In this document: piece after piece, positions 21,487 through 35,493 of the stretch
Position numbering within the stretch: the stretch's first letter is position 1
Layout: the number at the start of each line of letters is the position of its first letter
NCBI GenBank assembly: GCA_023014335.1
Contig: JAECYW010000038.1
Span: 185,009 to 249,008, forward strand
Source: Galerina marginata
Lineage: Eukaryota > Basidiomycota > Agaricomycetes > Agaricales > Galerinaceae
Direction of reading: 5' to 3'
Length of the DNA stretch: 64,000 nt
Notes under the pieces: generated by a model
Seen by the model: the letters and a program-made list of their open reading frames with translations, nothing else
The model's database searches: none
Told to the model about the DNA's origin: nothing
Translations under genes and position numbers: made by a program

Positions 21487-24400
21487 ATGGATCCCGCCGC
21501 CCAAACCGACATGAATATGATAGTAGACCTCGAGCCATCAGCGTCGAAAAGCGCGCATATGAACGGCATCTCTTTAGATGGTTTTCTACACCCAACATTA
21601 GAGGAACTGGAGAGAGAACTTCCTGTGGTGTACAACGATCAAATTCCGTTGGGTGATCTGCTTTCGCGTGTTGTTCAGTCGATCTACGCGGAGCTCTCGG
21701 AACTGGCAGAAACGTGAGTGCTATTGCATTGGCGTGCATCATACACTGCTTCATGACTGTTATCCTGTCAGCATGCCCAATATGTCAGACACTGCGCGTA
21801 AACGCACTTTGGCCGACTGGGTGGTAAAAACAAAGAAACAAGTAGTCAAGCTTTACGCCGTTGCGAAATGGTCTCGAGATGCGGACACCATCCAAAAATC
21901 CATGGTAGAACTCGCTCCTTTCCCTACACGTTACCCATTGTTCTTGACGCCCGGGTTGACAGAACATCACGGCATTTCTTATGAATCAAAACCAGCAATT
22001 CGAGGATACGATTAGAGGATTGACCTTTGGAAAAGAATCTTTGGATCCTGCAAGGTTTTGCCCCACCTCATTTGGCATACTTTACTCTGAATCTCCAATC
22101 CAGACTTCGAAACCATGACCTCCTCACCTCATTAGACGTTCTTACCACAGGGTCGTATTTGAGGCTTCCCACCTGTATAAAGGTTCTTCTCGTATCTCTC
22201 GTCTACTTTGGGGAACCTTACATTTTCGTGATTTAGAAACTCGCAATACCGTCCATCCTATTGACGGATGCCCAAGTCACCAAAACCCTTTCTGATATGG
22301 AAGAAACTATTCGCTATCGCCTTCGTATGACGGAAATTATTCCCGTGGAAATGTCCCAATATCACATAGGTGTGCCGAGCACCGATAGATTCCATCTCCG
22401 ACCTAACGAGTGTTATAGCCGACGGTCGCGTACATTTTACCGTCCCCAAGCTATTCAGCACCTCTCTATGTCTTCAAGGAGGTGAAACCGATGGCGGATG
22501 GTTTTTTATCAACACCGAATTCTTAATAAATGTTGGCGGTGATCTAACAGGGTTGCAAGGTTGGATACGTCGTCAATTCTTCTCGTAGTAAACAGACCAA
22601 CGGGTTGCCGTAGAATTTCCTCGAATACCGACAGGCGTGATAAAGCGGCACATTACAGATGAAGCAGATGCTCGTCTTCGCTTTTACCTCCCACCATCGA
22701 CTCCCCAATCACCAGTCCCTGAAGTTGCAACTCGAACCCAACTGCCACAGGGTGTAGTGGACGCACCACTTGTTCGTTTATACAACTTTTTGCGTATGTT
22801 CCTTTTCTCTCCTTTTGGACCATGCTTACTTCATTAATCTTGCAGAAATGATGTCTCTATCTTATCAGCTGGAAATATTATGGTATCAAGTAGGGTACTT
22901 GCCAACCTCGGGTGAAATGCTACTTACGAATCTTTATTTTAGGCGGAACGCATGCGATCGTTAGGATGGGCCGATTATCTGACAATTCAAATGTCATCCG
23001 ATAGAAAAAGTTTACGGGCGTCATACTGGATGTAAGTGACGCATATTTCCTCCTTTGACTCCTAGTGACTTTCTTCGAAGTCGCCCCCCCTTACCTCCAA
23101 CAGCTCCTGGTCGCCCTCGGCCTAAAATACCCTTGCTTGGAGGGACATTAATGATGTCCATAGTTGAAACACGAGCTCCAGCTCAGGCTGGTCCTGGACC
23201 CGCCCGCAAGTCCAGACAACGAGTTCTGGCTCGTTTACAGCAGAAGTCTAAGTTGGGCAACGGTAAACCCTCAGATGAAGTTGAAGGCCTGAAATTTGTT
23301 GTTCAATGGGAGCCGGCGAAAGGAGCCCTAGGCGTTCTTGTCCCACTGGAAGAAACTTACCTCCCTGAGGATGCCTTACGAATTGTGAGTGCAGCGCATT
23401 TAATTCCCTTTAGATCCCTTCTTATACCTAGGAAGGATGCCGATAACCTCGATTTTGAGTTTATGCTGCGTTCGGTAATTCATAAGCATTCAGCAGCCTT
23501 ACTTAGAGGCTTCCAGGATCAATTGCAACATGGCCCAACCAAAGTGTTCTCTCAACCAAGTGTCGTCACCTTCATTCTCGATGGTAGGTTACATTGTTAA
23601 AATACGCTCTGCTTGTTGATTATTCTTGCAGGTGATCAACAAGCGCTTCGTGTTCATCTATGTGCTGACGAGGTCGTCATCATCACCATCGACACAAGGA
23701 CGGGTAGATTGAACCTCAGAGACACCGGTGATCTCGCAGCGGCTGGTCGCGGCCCACGATTCGCGGCAATTTCTGACAAGTTAAACGAAAATCCGACTGT
23801 GCTTATGGATGCTTTATTCCGCCTTCGACTTGCGGTAAGATTGTTTAATATTTTTCATGCGTTCCTTCACCAAATTTAATTTAGACAATTCTTGATCTTG
23901 CCGAGCAAAAGGCAAACTACCTTGGTTTGCAAAATTACCGTCGGAGACATATTATGCAAGATGGTATGTAGTTTTGTCTGCTGTTATTCTTTAATGCCAA
24001 TACTTTTGATACAGAGATCAGGAAGCTTGGTACAGATGCTCGTGGAACACTTTTTATCCAGCTATCCAACTTCCCAAATCACTACTTAGTTCTTGTGGTT
24101 ATGGACCAGCGTTTTCAATATGCTTTAATCACTACAAAAGCTGTACCTGAAGAAGCATTTGGAGGGATGTCCTTGGAGGACATCGCTTGGCTCGACTTCG
24201 ATCGTATACACGATGCAGCTTTTGCATCATCCGCCAGCGACAGGCTGAATTCGTGGTCTAACAAGCTCAAACGTGAAGGGGATGGCCAAGACATGGGCAA
24301 CGACCTGTATAGCCTTCCACATGCAGGGCAAGTCGATTCCGTCATAAACTTTATGAATGGAACTAACAGTCCGTAAATGTCAGGTTCAACCTGGATACAC

Positions 24401-25882
24401 AAGGATTGCGGGAACTCTACAGCTACTGCTGGTAAGATTTTCTGTCAAAATCTCGGAGTCTTAATGTTGACCTTATTTTGCCGCAGTGCACGCGTCGCCT
24501 TTATTAACGTCGAAAGGCAGTTCAAAATTCGCGGCATTCCTTTTACACATGTCAATCCGACAAGTAATATTTCTGTTACTCCTGAACTTGCTCGAATACA
24601 GTCTTCTCTGGCTCGGTCCGTCCCGGCTCTATGTGTGCAGTCAAAGGATATCCTATCGGGAGCACCCGCAGCGGAAGCTGCGATGCCCAACATACGGGTA
24701 ATCCCGCTAAACTGGTGGTCGAATGAAAAGGCTCAGGTGGGTGTTTATCACCTCTTATTTTCTATAATGTACCACGACGTACGCAGGTCGTGACATGCGT
24801 AAAACTGAAATACGTCCAACAACCGATGGGCAAAACTGCTAGTGGAAGTGCCGTTATCCGACCTTCCAAACGGATCATCTACGATACGACGGAAGCTGTG
24901 GTATCATTTCTTTCCGAAAATGTTAATACATGTGTCGATGAATTTTTGGAAGAATGGGCTCGGGTCTCCAAGATGGTCGTGATCGCAAGAGAAGGTTTGT
25001 CCCTACAAATATATCGAATTTATGTGCCTTCATCGTGTTATTTAGTCGCACAAATGGCGAAACATACCAAGTGGCGCGATGTTCGGTTGCTCTCATTTGA
25101 TTTGCAAACAGTCGAATTCGCCTACTCTCAGGTGATTTTCTCTGTTCTTTTCTAAATCATTATCTTTATACAAGCACCATCATCAGGATTATACAGTTTC
25201 AATTTCATGTGAAGACCAACTGTCGCCAACGGGTGGTAATTTCGACCTGGAATTTTCACGGATAAGGCCTCATGACGCGATGGACACGGACGAAGGCTAC
25301 TTTAACCCTCATGAAGACGCAGAGCCCTTTTTAAGAGATATCCTGCGGCATGCACATGGACGTCTGGCCCCATCTCTCCATTACCTGGTCACTTTGTTGA
25401 GGGATACCTTACCGATTGTTGTCGAGCTAGAAGCAGTTCGAAAAGAAAGCCAGAAGAGCGGTAGGAATGTGGACATTTTTGCCAAGGCAGCGGGGTGGTA
25501 TCGTCTTCTTTATGGAGACCTGAAGTGTGTTTTTTGCTCTTATTTTTTTCATGATTGACTGATAAGTTACAGGCATGCCCTGGACTTCCGGTTAATGTCT
25601 GAACAAAGAGTCGCTATCCTAGACGCATCTCATTCGTTGTTTGACATCCAAATACCGGGGAAGCCCCCGCCAAGTGATCCTGTGATTGATGGGCTGGTCC
25701 TGCAACGCATTCCCCGATTTCGTGAACTTATGGTCAATACAGTGCAAGAAGGGCTGACATCAGGGAAATTGACGATGGGCAAGATCGCCGCCATTGACGT
25801 TGGAGTTATCTGTGACGGTGCTGGTGTCGGATTCCTTACAAAAACAATCCACGCTCAGGTCCTCGAGCAAATTAAACCTTGA
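21487..25882 (+). CDS. MED14: Mediator subunit 14 (MED14/Rgr1)
   Basis: Multi-exon gene from ATG 21487 to the stop at 25880-25882. The N-terminal domain is diagnostic: IPLGDLLSRVVQSIYAELSELAET, KRTLADWVVKTKKQVVKLYAV, KWSRDADTIQKSM joined to NITAFLMNQNQQFEDTIRGL, then LRNHDLLTSLDVLTTGSYLRLP. MED14 is the central scaffold that joins head, middle and tail of Mediator. Further exons give EFPRIPTGVIKRHITDEADARL, ILWYQAERMRSLGWADYLTIQMSSDRKSLRASYW and a long C-terminal half ending VGFLTKTIHAQVLEQIKP. Exon junctions checked by eye keep the frame; the joint at about 23383-23433 needs a GAAG acceptor, giving a 51-nt stop-free intron. The gene converges on SLX1 with 186 bp between stops. Confidence 0.88.
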
Positions 25883-26068
25883 GCACGTTTACCGTTTGCC
25901 TTTATCCTCATGGTTATTGCTGCACTACATGTGGTCTGTATTGTACAAATAATTCTTTAATTTAGCATGAAATATCTGCATGAAATAGAATGGAAACCAC
26001 AACGCCGAAACAAAAAAAAGTGAAATGAAATCTAAATGAAATCCGCTGTGATTATTGTTATCTCGGGT

Positions 26069-28802
26069 TCAGTCCGATAATACTATCACCTTCACATCTT
26101 GATCATGCCGCGTTTTATCCAGATGTAGAATTCTGCTCGGGGTGGCTACAGATAGCGTAGACATTGCCCTTTCCAGACCATTTTCTAGCCGGATACCATC
26201 TTGGAAGCCCGAAGATGCTGGGATCTCCCGCACGGTCGTTGGTAATTGAACTTGGATTTTTCGACCGTAGACAAGATTCTTCGAGATTCCGTCTGAGGAA
26301 CTACTGTCTACGATTTGACTGAAGGCGAACGATTCGCCTGAAGTGGTGTCGACATCGAAATGCTGCTTCCCAGCTCCCGATGTCGAGTATTGCTGTCTCT
26401 TGTTCATCTGTTCGTTGAGGGGATTACGTGCCTTGGCCAAGCCCTGCTGTCCTATACATTTTCGAGGTCGGCCAGGTTTTCTCTTGGCAGTTGCAACATG
26501 AGCGGCACGTTCGCCTGCTGGACCGGAGACAACCTTCCTGAGGATATGGGCTTCATTCTCGCTACCTGCGGGAGTAATGGCTATAGCCTTTTCTTTACCC
26601 TTTCTGCTTTTTGTCGCTCGAATTTCCTGGGACGGCGATGTAACCTTTTGTTTCGTTATATTTGGGGGTATTGTTGTTAACAAGGGTGCAGCGGAGGGTA
26701 ATCCGACACCTTTTGGGAGTCGTCCAGCCTTCCTCTTCACAGGCGTCAGGTCCTCGTTTTCAGAACTTGAGACAATGTTAAAGTCGAAAAATTCGCCCTC
26801 GCTGCTAGATGGTTTTCCATTCAAATTACCGACATTTGTAGGAAACGGTATGGCCTTCTTCCCACTGGGTGAAGTTGGTGGCTTTGGAGGCCTTCCTGGT
26901 TTTCTTTTTATGGAGAAAAAACCTTGATCACCCAAGGTGGATGAGACTGTCGATGGCAAGAAGTGGTTTTTTCTGGCCAAGACTGGAGGTGCAATGATAG
27001 GATATGACATTCGAGGCCGTCCTGGTTTTCTTTTCGTTTGTTCGCCATCTGAACTCGATGCAACTGTTAAAGGAGAGAGGATTTTCCCCCTTGCCCCACT
27101 CGGAGACAAAGGAGTAGGTGAGGCCTTTCGGGGCCTTCCTGGTTTTGATTTCGTCGACAAAACATCTTCATCGTCTGACCTGGATGCAACGGTCAACGGC
27201 GAGAGGCTTCGCTTCCTGGTCGTAGTTTGTGACAAAGAGGTCGACTTTCGAGACTGTCCTGGTTGCTTTTTGATTGATGACATGTCTTCGCCGTTCGACT
27301 TTGGAGTTATGATGGGCGACAAGAGCGCTGCATTTTGTCGTGGTCGTCCAGGTGTTCGTTTCATGGGCGTTGTTCCGTCCTCACTCCCAGAAGTTGACAG
27401 TGTATTAGTGAAGTCAAACGATTCTCCGTCGCTGCTCTGTGACGAGTCGATTGCCTTTTTCTTCCCTTTCTTTAATCTGTGACGCTTTGACGGAGATGCA
27501 ATGCCCTTTCTACTGACTGGGCTTTTCTTTAATGGTGTGTCCTCATGGTCTCCATCCTCATCCGAGAGGAACATGTCATCAGTGGCGACATCTGGGTGTT
27601 GGTCGACAGATGGCATTCGACGGTAGCATCCACGGATGATGTCACCCCATAGAGTATAATTACCACAGGATTTACAACGGCCGCCTCTGGGAATCATGGA
27701 GGTTGTGTCGTGTTGCTCGTTTCGGAAACTTCTTGAAAGACAGTCGAGGTGTGAAACGGCAACGCATTCTGAAGAAGGACAAAGGGCTGATCGTAAAGGA
27801 GCCTGAAGGATGTAAGTCTGCGAAGAGAATATACATTCAGTGAACCCACCGTTGAGTAATTCTCGATCAGTTCATGACATATTGAGCAATCCAGACTTTG
27901 TCCTGACGCCAGGAGTGATGTATTTTTGGCCAATAAAGATGAGGTGAATTCGGCTGGTAACCGCAAGAAAAGGAAGGCATAAGAATACAGAACCAAAAGG
28001 AAAGTACGGATTCCAAGACAGGCTTACAGTCGTCGACGCTTATTGGACCTTTTCTTCCTGAACCCGGATGACCAGATTTACCATCAACACCTTCCAACTC
28101 CACACTGCAAGTGAATCCAGGTGGAAGCGGAAGGGCATCATCTGCAGCAGCCGCTTTCCAATGCCGTACAGCCTCTTCCGTGAATAGTTTGACGTGAAGG
28201 GGCCAGGTATTGAACGGGTGTTTGGATATCATTGCACGGACGATTCTATGAGCAGAGAGTCAGGAGGTTGTGAAGCACAAAAAGGAGACGCGAACATAAT
28301 GTTCTTTTTGAGTATCTTGGCCGCTCGTGTACCAAACATGCTTCCGTTCGCGTCACGAAGGTGTCGGGACTTGTGAGGATGTTGCCACGCCCATTCGAAT
28401 TGAAGTGCTGCCTTTGTTCAAAAAAATGGATCCTGTTATGACTTAAATGAGAGGAAAACTTACTAGTCTTGAAGGAAACCCGTGAACTATCATTTGCATT
28501 ACCCATGGTCTTTTGGATCGGGTTCTTCTCGCGCCTTGGGTGAGTTCGCCGTTGTGTTGCCTATGCGCTAGTTAGTTGGATCCAGAGCAACAGACCATAC
28601 GACTTTACCTGATTCTCCGAGGAGGTGATGGTGTACTTCCTATGTAAATTCTAGAGTGTTGATTCAAGACCTTTCCAAAGGATGTCGGCGTCCAGGCTTA
28701 CGCAGTTGATTGAGGTGTTTGGATCGATTTCAGGAGGTAGCAAGCATAGAAAGATGGGAAAGAATGTGATAATAGGGAAGATCTAGCGCCGAGCGGTCTC
28801 AT
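26069..28802 (-). CDS. SLX1: SLX1 structure-specific endonuclease subunit with long AT-hook tail
   Basis: The start ATG 28800-28802 opens [19 protein letters not shown]. Exons then give the GIY-YIG nuclease domain: [58 protein letters not shown], with the conserved Tyr, Arg and Glu all present. A RING-like C-terminal domain follows: CSICHELI and later [26 protein letters not shown]. With SLX4 this enzyme cuts Holliday junctions and branched DNA in the nucleus. Unlike the roughly 300-residue yeast enzyme, the last exon (27697-26069) runs about 510 residues past CYRR as a Ser/Lys/Pro-rich tail with repeated AT-hook cores. The stop is at 26069-26071. Confidence 0.85.
26320..27480 (-). repeat. 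degenerate acidic plus AT-hook repeat modules in the SLX1 tail
   Basis: Protein-level repeats within the last SLX1 exon. AT-hook cores appear as TPGRPRQ, KPGRPRK, KPGRPRM, KPGRPPK and KPGRPRK, with two degenerate copies (QPGQSRK, KAGRLPK). Three acidic aromatic boxes of the type S-x-G-E-x-F-x-F occur near 27412-27435 (GESFDF), 26780-26805 (GEFFDF) and 26321-26347 (GESFAF). Units are 35-45 residues apart and too diverged to be a DNA tandem repeat. Confidence 0.7.
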
Positions 28803-29083
28803 GGAATTCATTGGAAGTGGCTAGGATCCGTTTGTGCGCGAACGTCGCGACGAGTTTGCTTTCAACACGGATCTGCAAAGGCTGTGAGAGACGCGAGTTG
28901 TCACACGTCGCGTAAGCTCACGTGAGCTCATTTAGATCCGTGCTAAACGTCCGGCGCCAGGTCAGAATCACTCGGTGCTCTCATGAATCAAAACATGCGA
29001 GCTGTGTAAGTTCTACATACCACACCCCAAAAGTACATAGAGATACAAATACACGAATAACGAAGTTGGTGCCATGTAAACGT
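28803..29083. other. intergenic region
   Basis: 281 bases between the SLX1 start and the stop of the upstream acetyltransferase gene, both on the minus strand. It contains GC-rich short words near 28900-28930 (ACGTGAGCTC and relatives). No gene is seen. Confidence 0.3.
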
Positions 29084-29718
29084 TCATAAGATACCTATAA
29101 CTAAATACGCGTCTTTGGACCCGTAGGAGAGGGTCCGGTAAAGGTTCTTGATGACCTCCGAAGAAATAACCATTCCCATACGTTTATAAAATGCCAGAGC
29201 CTGAGTATTGGAGGTAGAGACATTTGCGTAAATGAGGACGCCATCCACCAACGAATTCATGGCACACGACCCTCCGAGGTTGTCAACCATGCGCTGGACA
29301 AGAAGGCGTGCCAGACCGCGTTGTTGGTAGGAAGGGAGAACACCTAGGGTGAGGATCTCCAAGCAAGGTTTGCTGAGGTCGCTGTCTCGAGGGACCGATG
29401 AAACAAGAGGAGGACCTTCTGAAGATCCGGAAATGAGACACTTGAGGACTGAAGGCTTCTGGATGGCCGCCGAAATGAAGCCAAGAGGTTGTTTGGGATG
29501 TCCGCGTTTATATGCTATCAAGCATGCCCTGGTCGGGATAACAAGGAGCTGCAGAAAGAATGAGGGGGGATAGCTGACAGGAAGTACTTTTGACTAACAA
29601 TTCAATCAGGGACCAAGGGAGAAAAATGAGGTCGAGGTGAACCCACATGGAGATCGCGAACATTAGGGAGATCGCGCGAAGTAAGAGGCTGTACAAGGAT
29701 ATCATCGAGCCTGGACAT
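29084..29718 (-). CDS. GNAT N-acetyltransferase, NAA50-like
   Basis: Two exons (29718-29647, 29593-29084) give 193 residues starting MSRLDDILVQPLTSRDLPNVRDLH. The 53-nt intron was set so that exon 2 begins SKVLPVSYPPSFFLQLL, which matches the GNAT motif around P-V-x-Y seen in N-terminal acetyltransferase NAA50. Other motifs are the central strand CLEILTLGVLPSYQQRGLARLL with the acetyl-CoA loop Q-x-x-G-x-A, VDGVLIYANVSTSNTQALAFYKRMGM and a C-terminal NLYRTL...DAYLV. The family transfers acetyl from acetyl-CoA to protein N-termini, usually on ribosome-associated complexes. Assignment to NAA50 rather than a related GNAT is inference. Confidence 0.75.
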
Positions 29719-30234
29719 GGTTAGTTTCCATTGAAGAACTAGAATGCTTTTGAATACGGAGGCCCCTAATTAGCCGAACCGAGGCCCAGCAGCGGGGAGC
29801 CGATGGTGTTGCTGTAAATAGCAGGTGCGACTCTCCGTGCGACATGTGATACCGAGTGGACTGACGTATTTCTCTCTTGAACGCTACAATTGCCTACCCA
29901 GCCTGAGCCGTGTTCCGTGCGGAGAGGTGACGGAAGCCAAGGCACGCACGGGTAACCGACAAAGCGCTCGGGCCAGACCGGGCCACCAGGCGCAGGATTT
30001 CCAGGATTCCCGGGGGATTGAGGGATGGAGAGACGGTGTTTCGCTGGTGCTATAAAACGTCAAGCCCGCGTCTCCTCGCCCTCTATTTCTCTTAGACGGC
30101 CCACTTTCGCGACTAGACTGGTATGTCGCCTGACTTTCTTCGCACGCCCGCGGATTAAGATCCGCTTTTATATTTTGTCTCCACTTCCGTATATATATCT
30201 TACCTCTCTTTCCTAGCTCCCCACTTTTTCAAAA
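29719..30234. promoter_or_regulatory. PEPCK upstream region with TATA box
   Basis: Divergent region between the acetyltransferase and PEPCK. TATAAAA lies at 30051-30057, 178 bases before the PEPCK ATG, and is followed by a strongly pyrimidine-rich stretch up to the start. This layout fits a strongly expressed, regulated fungal gene. No binding site for a particular regulator is claimed. Confidence 0.5.
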
Positions 30235-32302
30235 ATGGTTCTCCCTCACCACACCCCATACGTTACCCCCCACATCCTCCACAAGCACTACGCCCAGTCG
30301 CACGACAATGAGCAGTTCTCAAACCGTATGTCTCCTTTTTCCGCCCTTACTACCAGATCGCTCATCCCGCCCAAGTCATCGGCCAGGATCTTGAGTACTT
30401 CTCTCAAGCCGGTTTCGACATGGACCGTATCCAGATCAAACGCAATGCTCCAGTCGCTCTTCTCTACGAAGACGCTATTCGCAATGAGGGCGCCATCATA
30501 TCCTCTTCTGGAGCACTGATCAACTTTTCCGGCAAGAAAACCGGCCGGAGTCCTAAAGACAAGCGAATTGTCTACGAGGACACCAGCAAGGACGATATTT
30601 GGTGGGGCTCCGTGAACATCAAGATGGATGAACGTATGTTTTTTTTCGTCGGCCTTCAGCCCCTTTTTTTTCTGACCATCCACCTGCAGACACTTTTGAG
30701 ATCAACCGAGAACGTGCCATCGATTATCTGAACACACGGGACAACGTTTATGTCTTCGATGGCTATGCGGGCGTCAGTTTTTTCGCTGTGTTTTTCTTCC
30801 AGTTTTGATCTTAACAAGCGTCTTTCAGTGGGATCCCAAATACCGCATCAAAGTGCGCGTCATTTGCGCTAGAGCTTACCATGCTCTGTTCATGGTATGT
30901 ATCGTATCGTTTTCCTCGCCTGGCACATTTATTAAAAATCGCCCTGTAGCACAACATGCTCATCCGTCCAACGGAAGAGCAGCTCGCTGACTTTGGCGAG
31001 CCCGACTTCATCATCTATAATGCCGGCCAATTCCCTGCCAATCGTTTCACAAAAGGCATGAGCTCCACCACGTCCGTAGAAATCAACTTCAAGCGCATGG
31101 AAATGGTCATTCTCGGTACTGAATACGCCGGTGAAATGAAGAAGGGTGTTTTCTCTGTGATGGTATGAATCCTACGGTGTCCTCTAAAATGTACATGTCC
31201 ACTCATCTTTTTTTAGCACTACTTACAGCCCGTCAAGTTCGGCCAACTCTCCCTCCACTCGTCCGCTAACGTCGGGATCGAAAACGGTGATGTCACCCTC
31301 TTCTTCGGCCTTTCTGGGACTGGCAAAACCACACTTTCTGCCGACCCCCGCCGCCTGCTGATCGGCGACGACGAACATGTTTGGTCGGATACTGGTGTCT
31401 TTAACATTGAGGGCGGATGCTACGCCAAATGCATCAATCTTTCCGCTGAAAAGGAGCCCGATATTTTCAACGCCATCAGATATGGCAGCATTCTTGAGAA
31501 TGTCGTCTACAACCCCCTCACTCGCGTTCCCGACTACGATGACGTGAGCATCACCGAGAACACACGCTGCGCCTATCCCATCGAATACATTCCCAACGCC
31601 CAGATTCCTTGCATTGTCGATCGCCAACCCACAAACATCATCATGTTGACTTGTGATGCCTTCGGTGTCCTTCCTCCGGTCAGCCGACTCACCCCTGAAC
31701 AGGCCAGCTACCACTTCTTGGCCGGTTACACGTCGTAAGTAATAATATCATCGAATCCAACCTGAATCTGACCTCGGATTCTAGAAAAACTCCCGGAACG
31801 GAAGACGGTGTTCTCGAGCCTATCCCGACTTTCTCTACATGTTACAGTGCTCCCTTTATCGTTCTTCATGTACGTTTCCTAATTTTATTCCTCTCTAATT
31901 GGTGTTGACATTTTCCTCAAGCCCGGCCGTTACGCTGAGATGCTTGCCGAGCGCATGGCGAAGCACCAGGTCAACTGCTGGCTTATCAATACCGGATGGG
32001 CAGGCGGCAAATTCGGTACAGGCAAACGCTGCCCCCTCAAATATACCCGTCGCATTGTCGATGCCGTGCACTCTGGCGAGCTCGCCAAGGCCGAATTCGA
32101 GAACTTCGCGAACTTCAACCTATCGATACCCACCTCGCTCGAAGGCGTTCCTCGTGAGCTCCTCAACCCCTCCCTTGCATGGCCCGACAAAGAGGCCTTC
32201 CAGAAGGAGGTCAGGAAGCTTGCGGGCATGTTCACGAAAGCTTTTGCTCTCTATGAGAAGGATGTTGATGAAAAGGTCAGGTTGGCGGGTCCTCAGATTT
32301 AG
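30235..32302 (+). CDS. PCK1: phosphoenolpyruvate carboxykinase (ATP)
   Basis: Multi-exon gene for the cytosolic enzyme converting oxaloacetate and ATP to phosphoenolpyruvate in gluconeogenesis. Motifs of the ATP-dependent class include [41 protein letters not shown], the P-loop [16 protein letters not shown], the metal site [37 protein letters not shown] and [16 protein letters not shown]. The protein starts [21 protein letters not shown]. The first intron is odd. Its donor GTATGT is at 30326; the nearest acceptor (30356) would give a 31-nt intron in the wrong phase, while AAG at 30375 gives 50 nt and keeps the frame. I used the latter. Confidence 0.93.
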
Positions 32303-32778
32303 ATTGTGGGTTGTAGAAATACTGTATCGTTAGGTGGATGACTTTATACTTTTCGTCGTTCGGACATTTTAATTACCGTGTACATTAGATGCACGCATTA
32401 TATGGATATTCAATACAACATGGGCTACTATTTCGTTTGGACTGAAGGGCAAGCTCAAGTTTAGAATAAGTGCTTCCACGTAAGTGAGTCGTGGGCGCTT
32501 GACGGTGCTTGTTTGGCAGGATTTGGACCAGGCGTTGCATCAGCAACCGGCGGGACCGCCAAGCCCGTTGTTCGTCCTTGACTCTGCAGCAAACGTGTAA
32601 TAAGTATCCTGGCGATTCTTGAGTCAACCTTCCAACTATGGCCCAACCACGTATGAACACGTTTCACAGACGCATATTTCAATGGCCTACGTACCTGTTC
32701 TGCTGTCTATAAAGCGCGAGCCTGGTGCCGCCCCTTTTAGCCCCAACAAGTACTTCCAGATTCGTTCAATCACTGAAC
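32303..32778. promoter_or_regulatory. BiP promoter region with TATA box
   Basis: 476 bases between PEPCK and BiP, both on the plus strand. TATAAAG at 32708-32714 lies 65 bases before the ATG at 32779. An upstream pair CCAAC (32632-32636) and CCACG (32647-32651) separated by 10 bases resembles the metazoan ER stress element CCAAT-N9-CCACG, but is not exact. Confidence 0.4.
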
Positions 32779-35374
<2,596 letters not shown>

Positions 35375-35493
35375 CCACAGTCTTTGATTTTGTATCTTCC
35401 AAAGTAAATTATTTCAACAACTAACAACCAGTCAAACATCAGGTTTCCTAAGCAGTTTCAAAATTCAAAAAAATTCAATTGTGTACATAAAAG

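Noticed and set aside
26937..27482. 181-codon plus-strand frame
   Set aside because: It is antisense to the SLX1 tail and arises from the codon bias of the Ser/Lys/Pro repeats.
31223..31714. 163-codon minus-strand frame
   Set aside because: Antisense shadow of the conserved PEPCK exon with the P-loop.
32725..32778. Earlier in-frame start of BiP
   Set aside because: It would begin 11 bases after the TATA box, too near for a transcript start; the later ATG still gives a full signal peptide.
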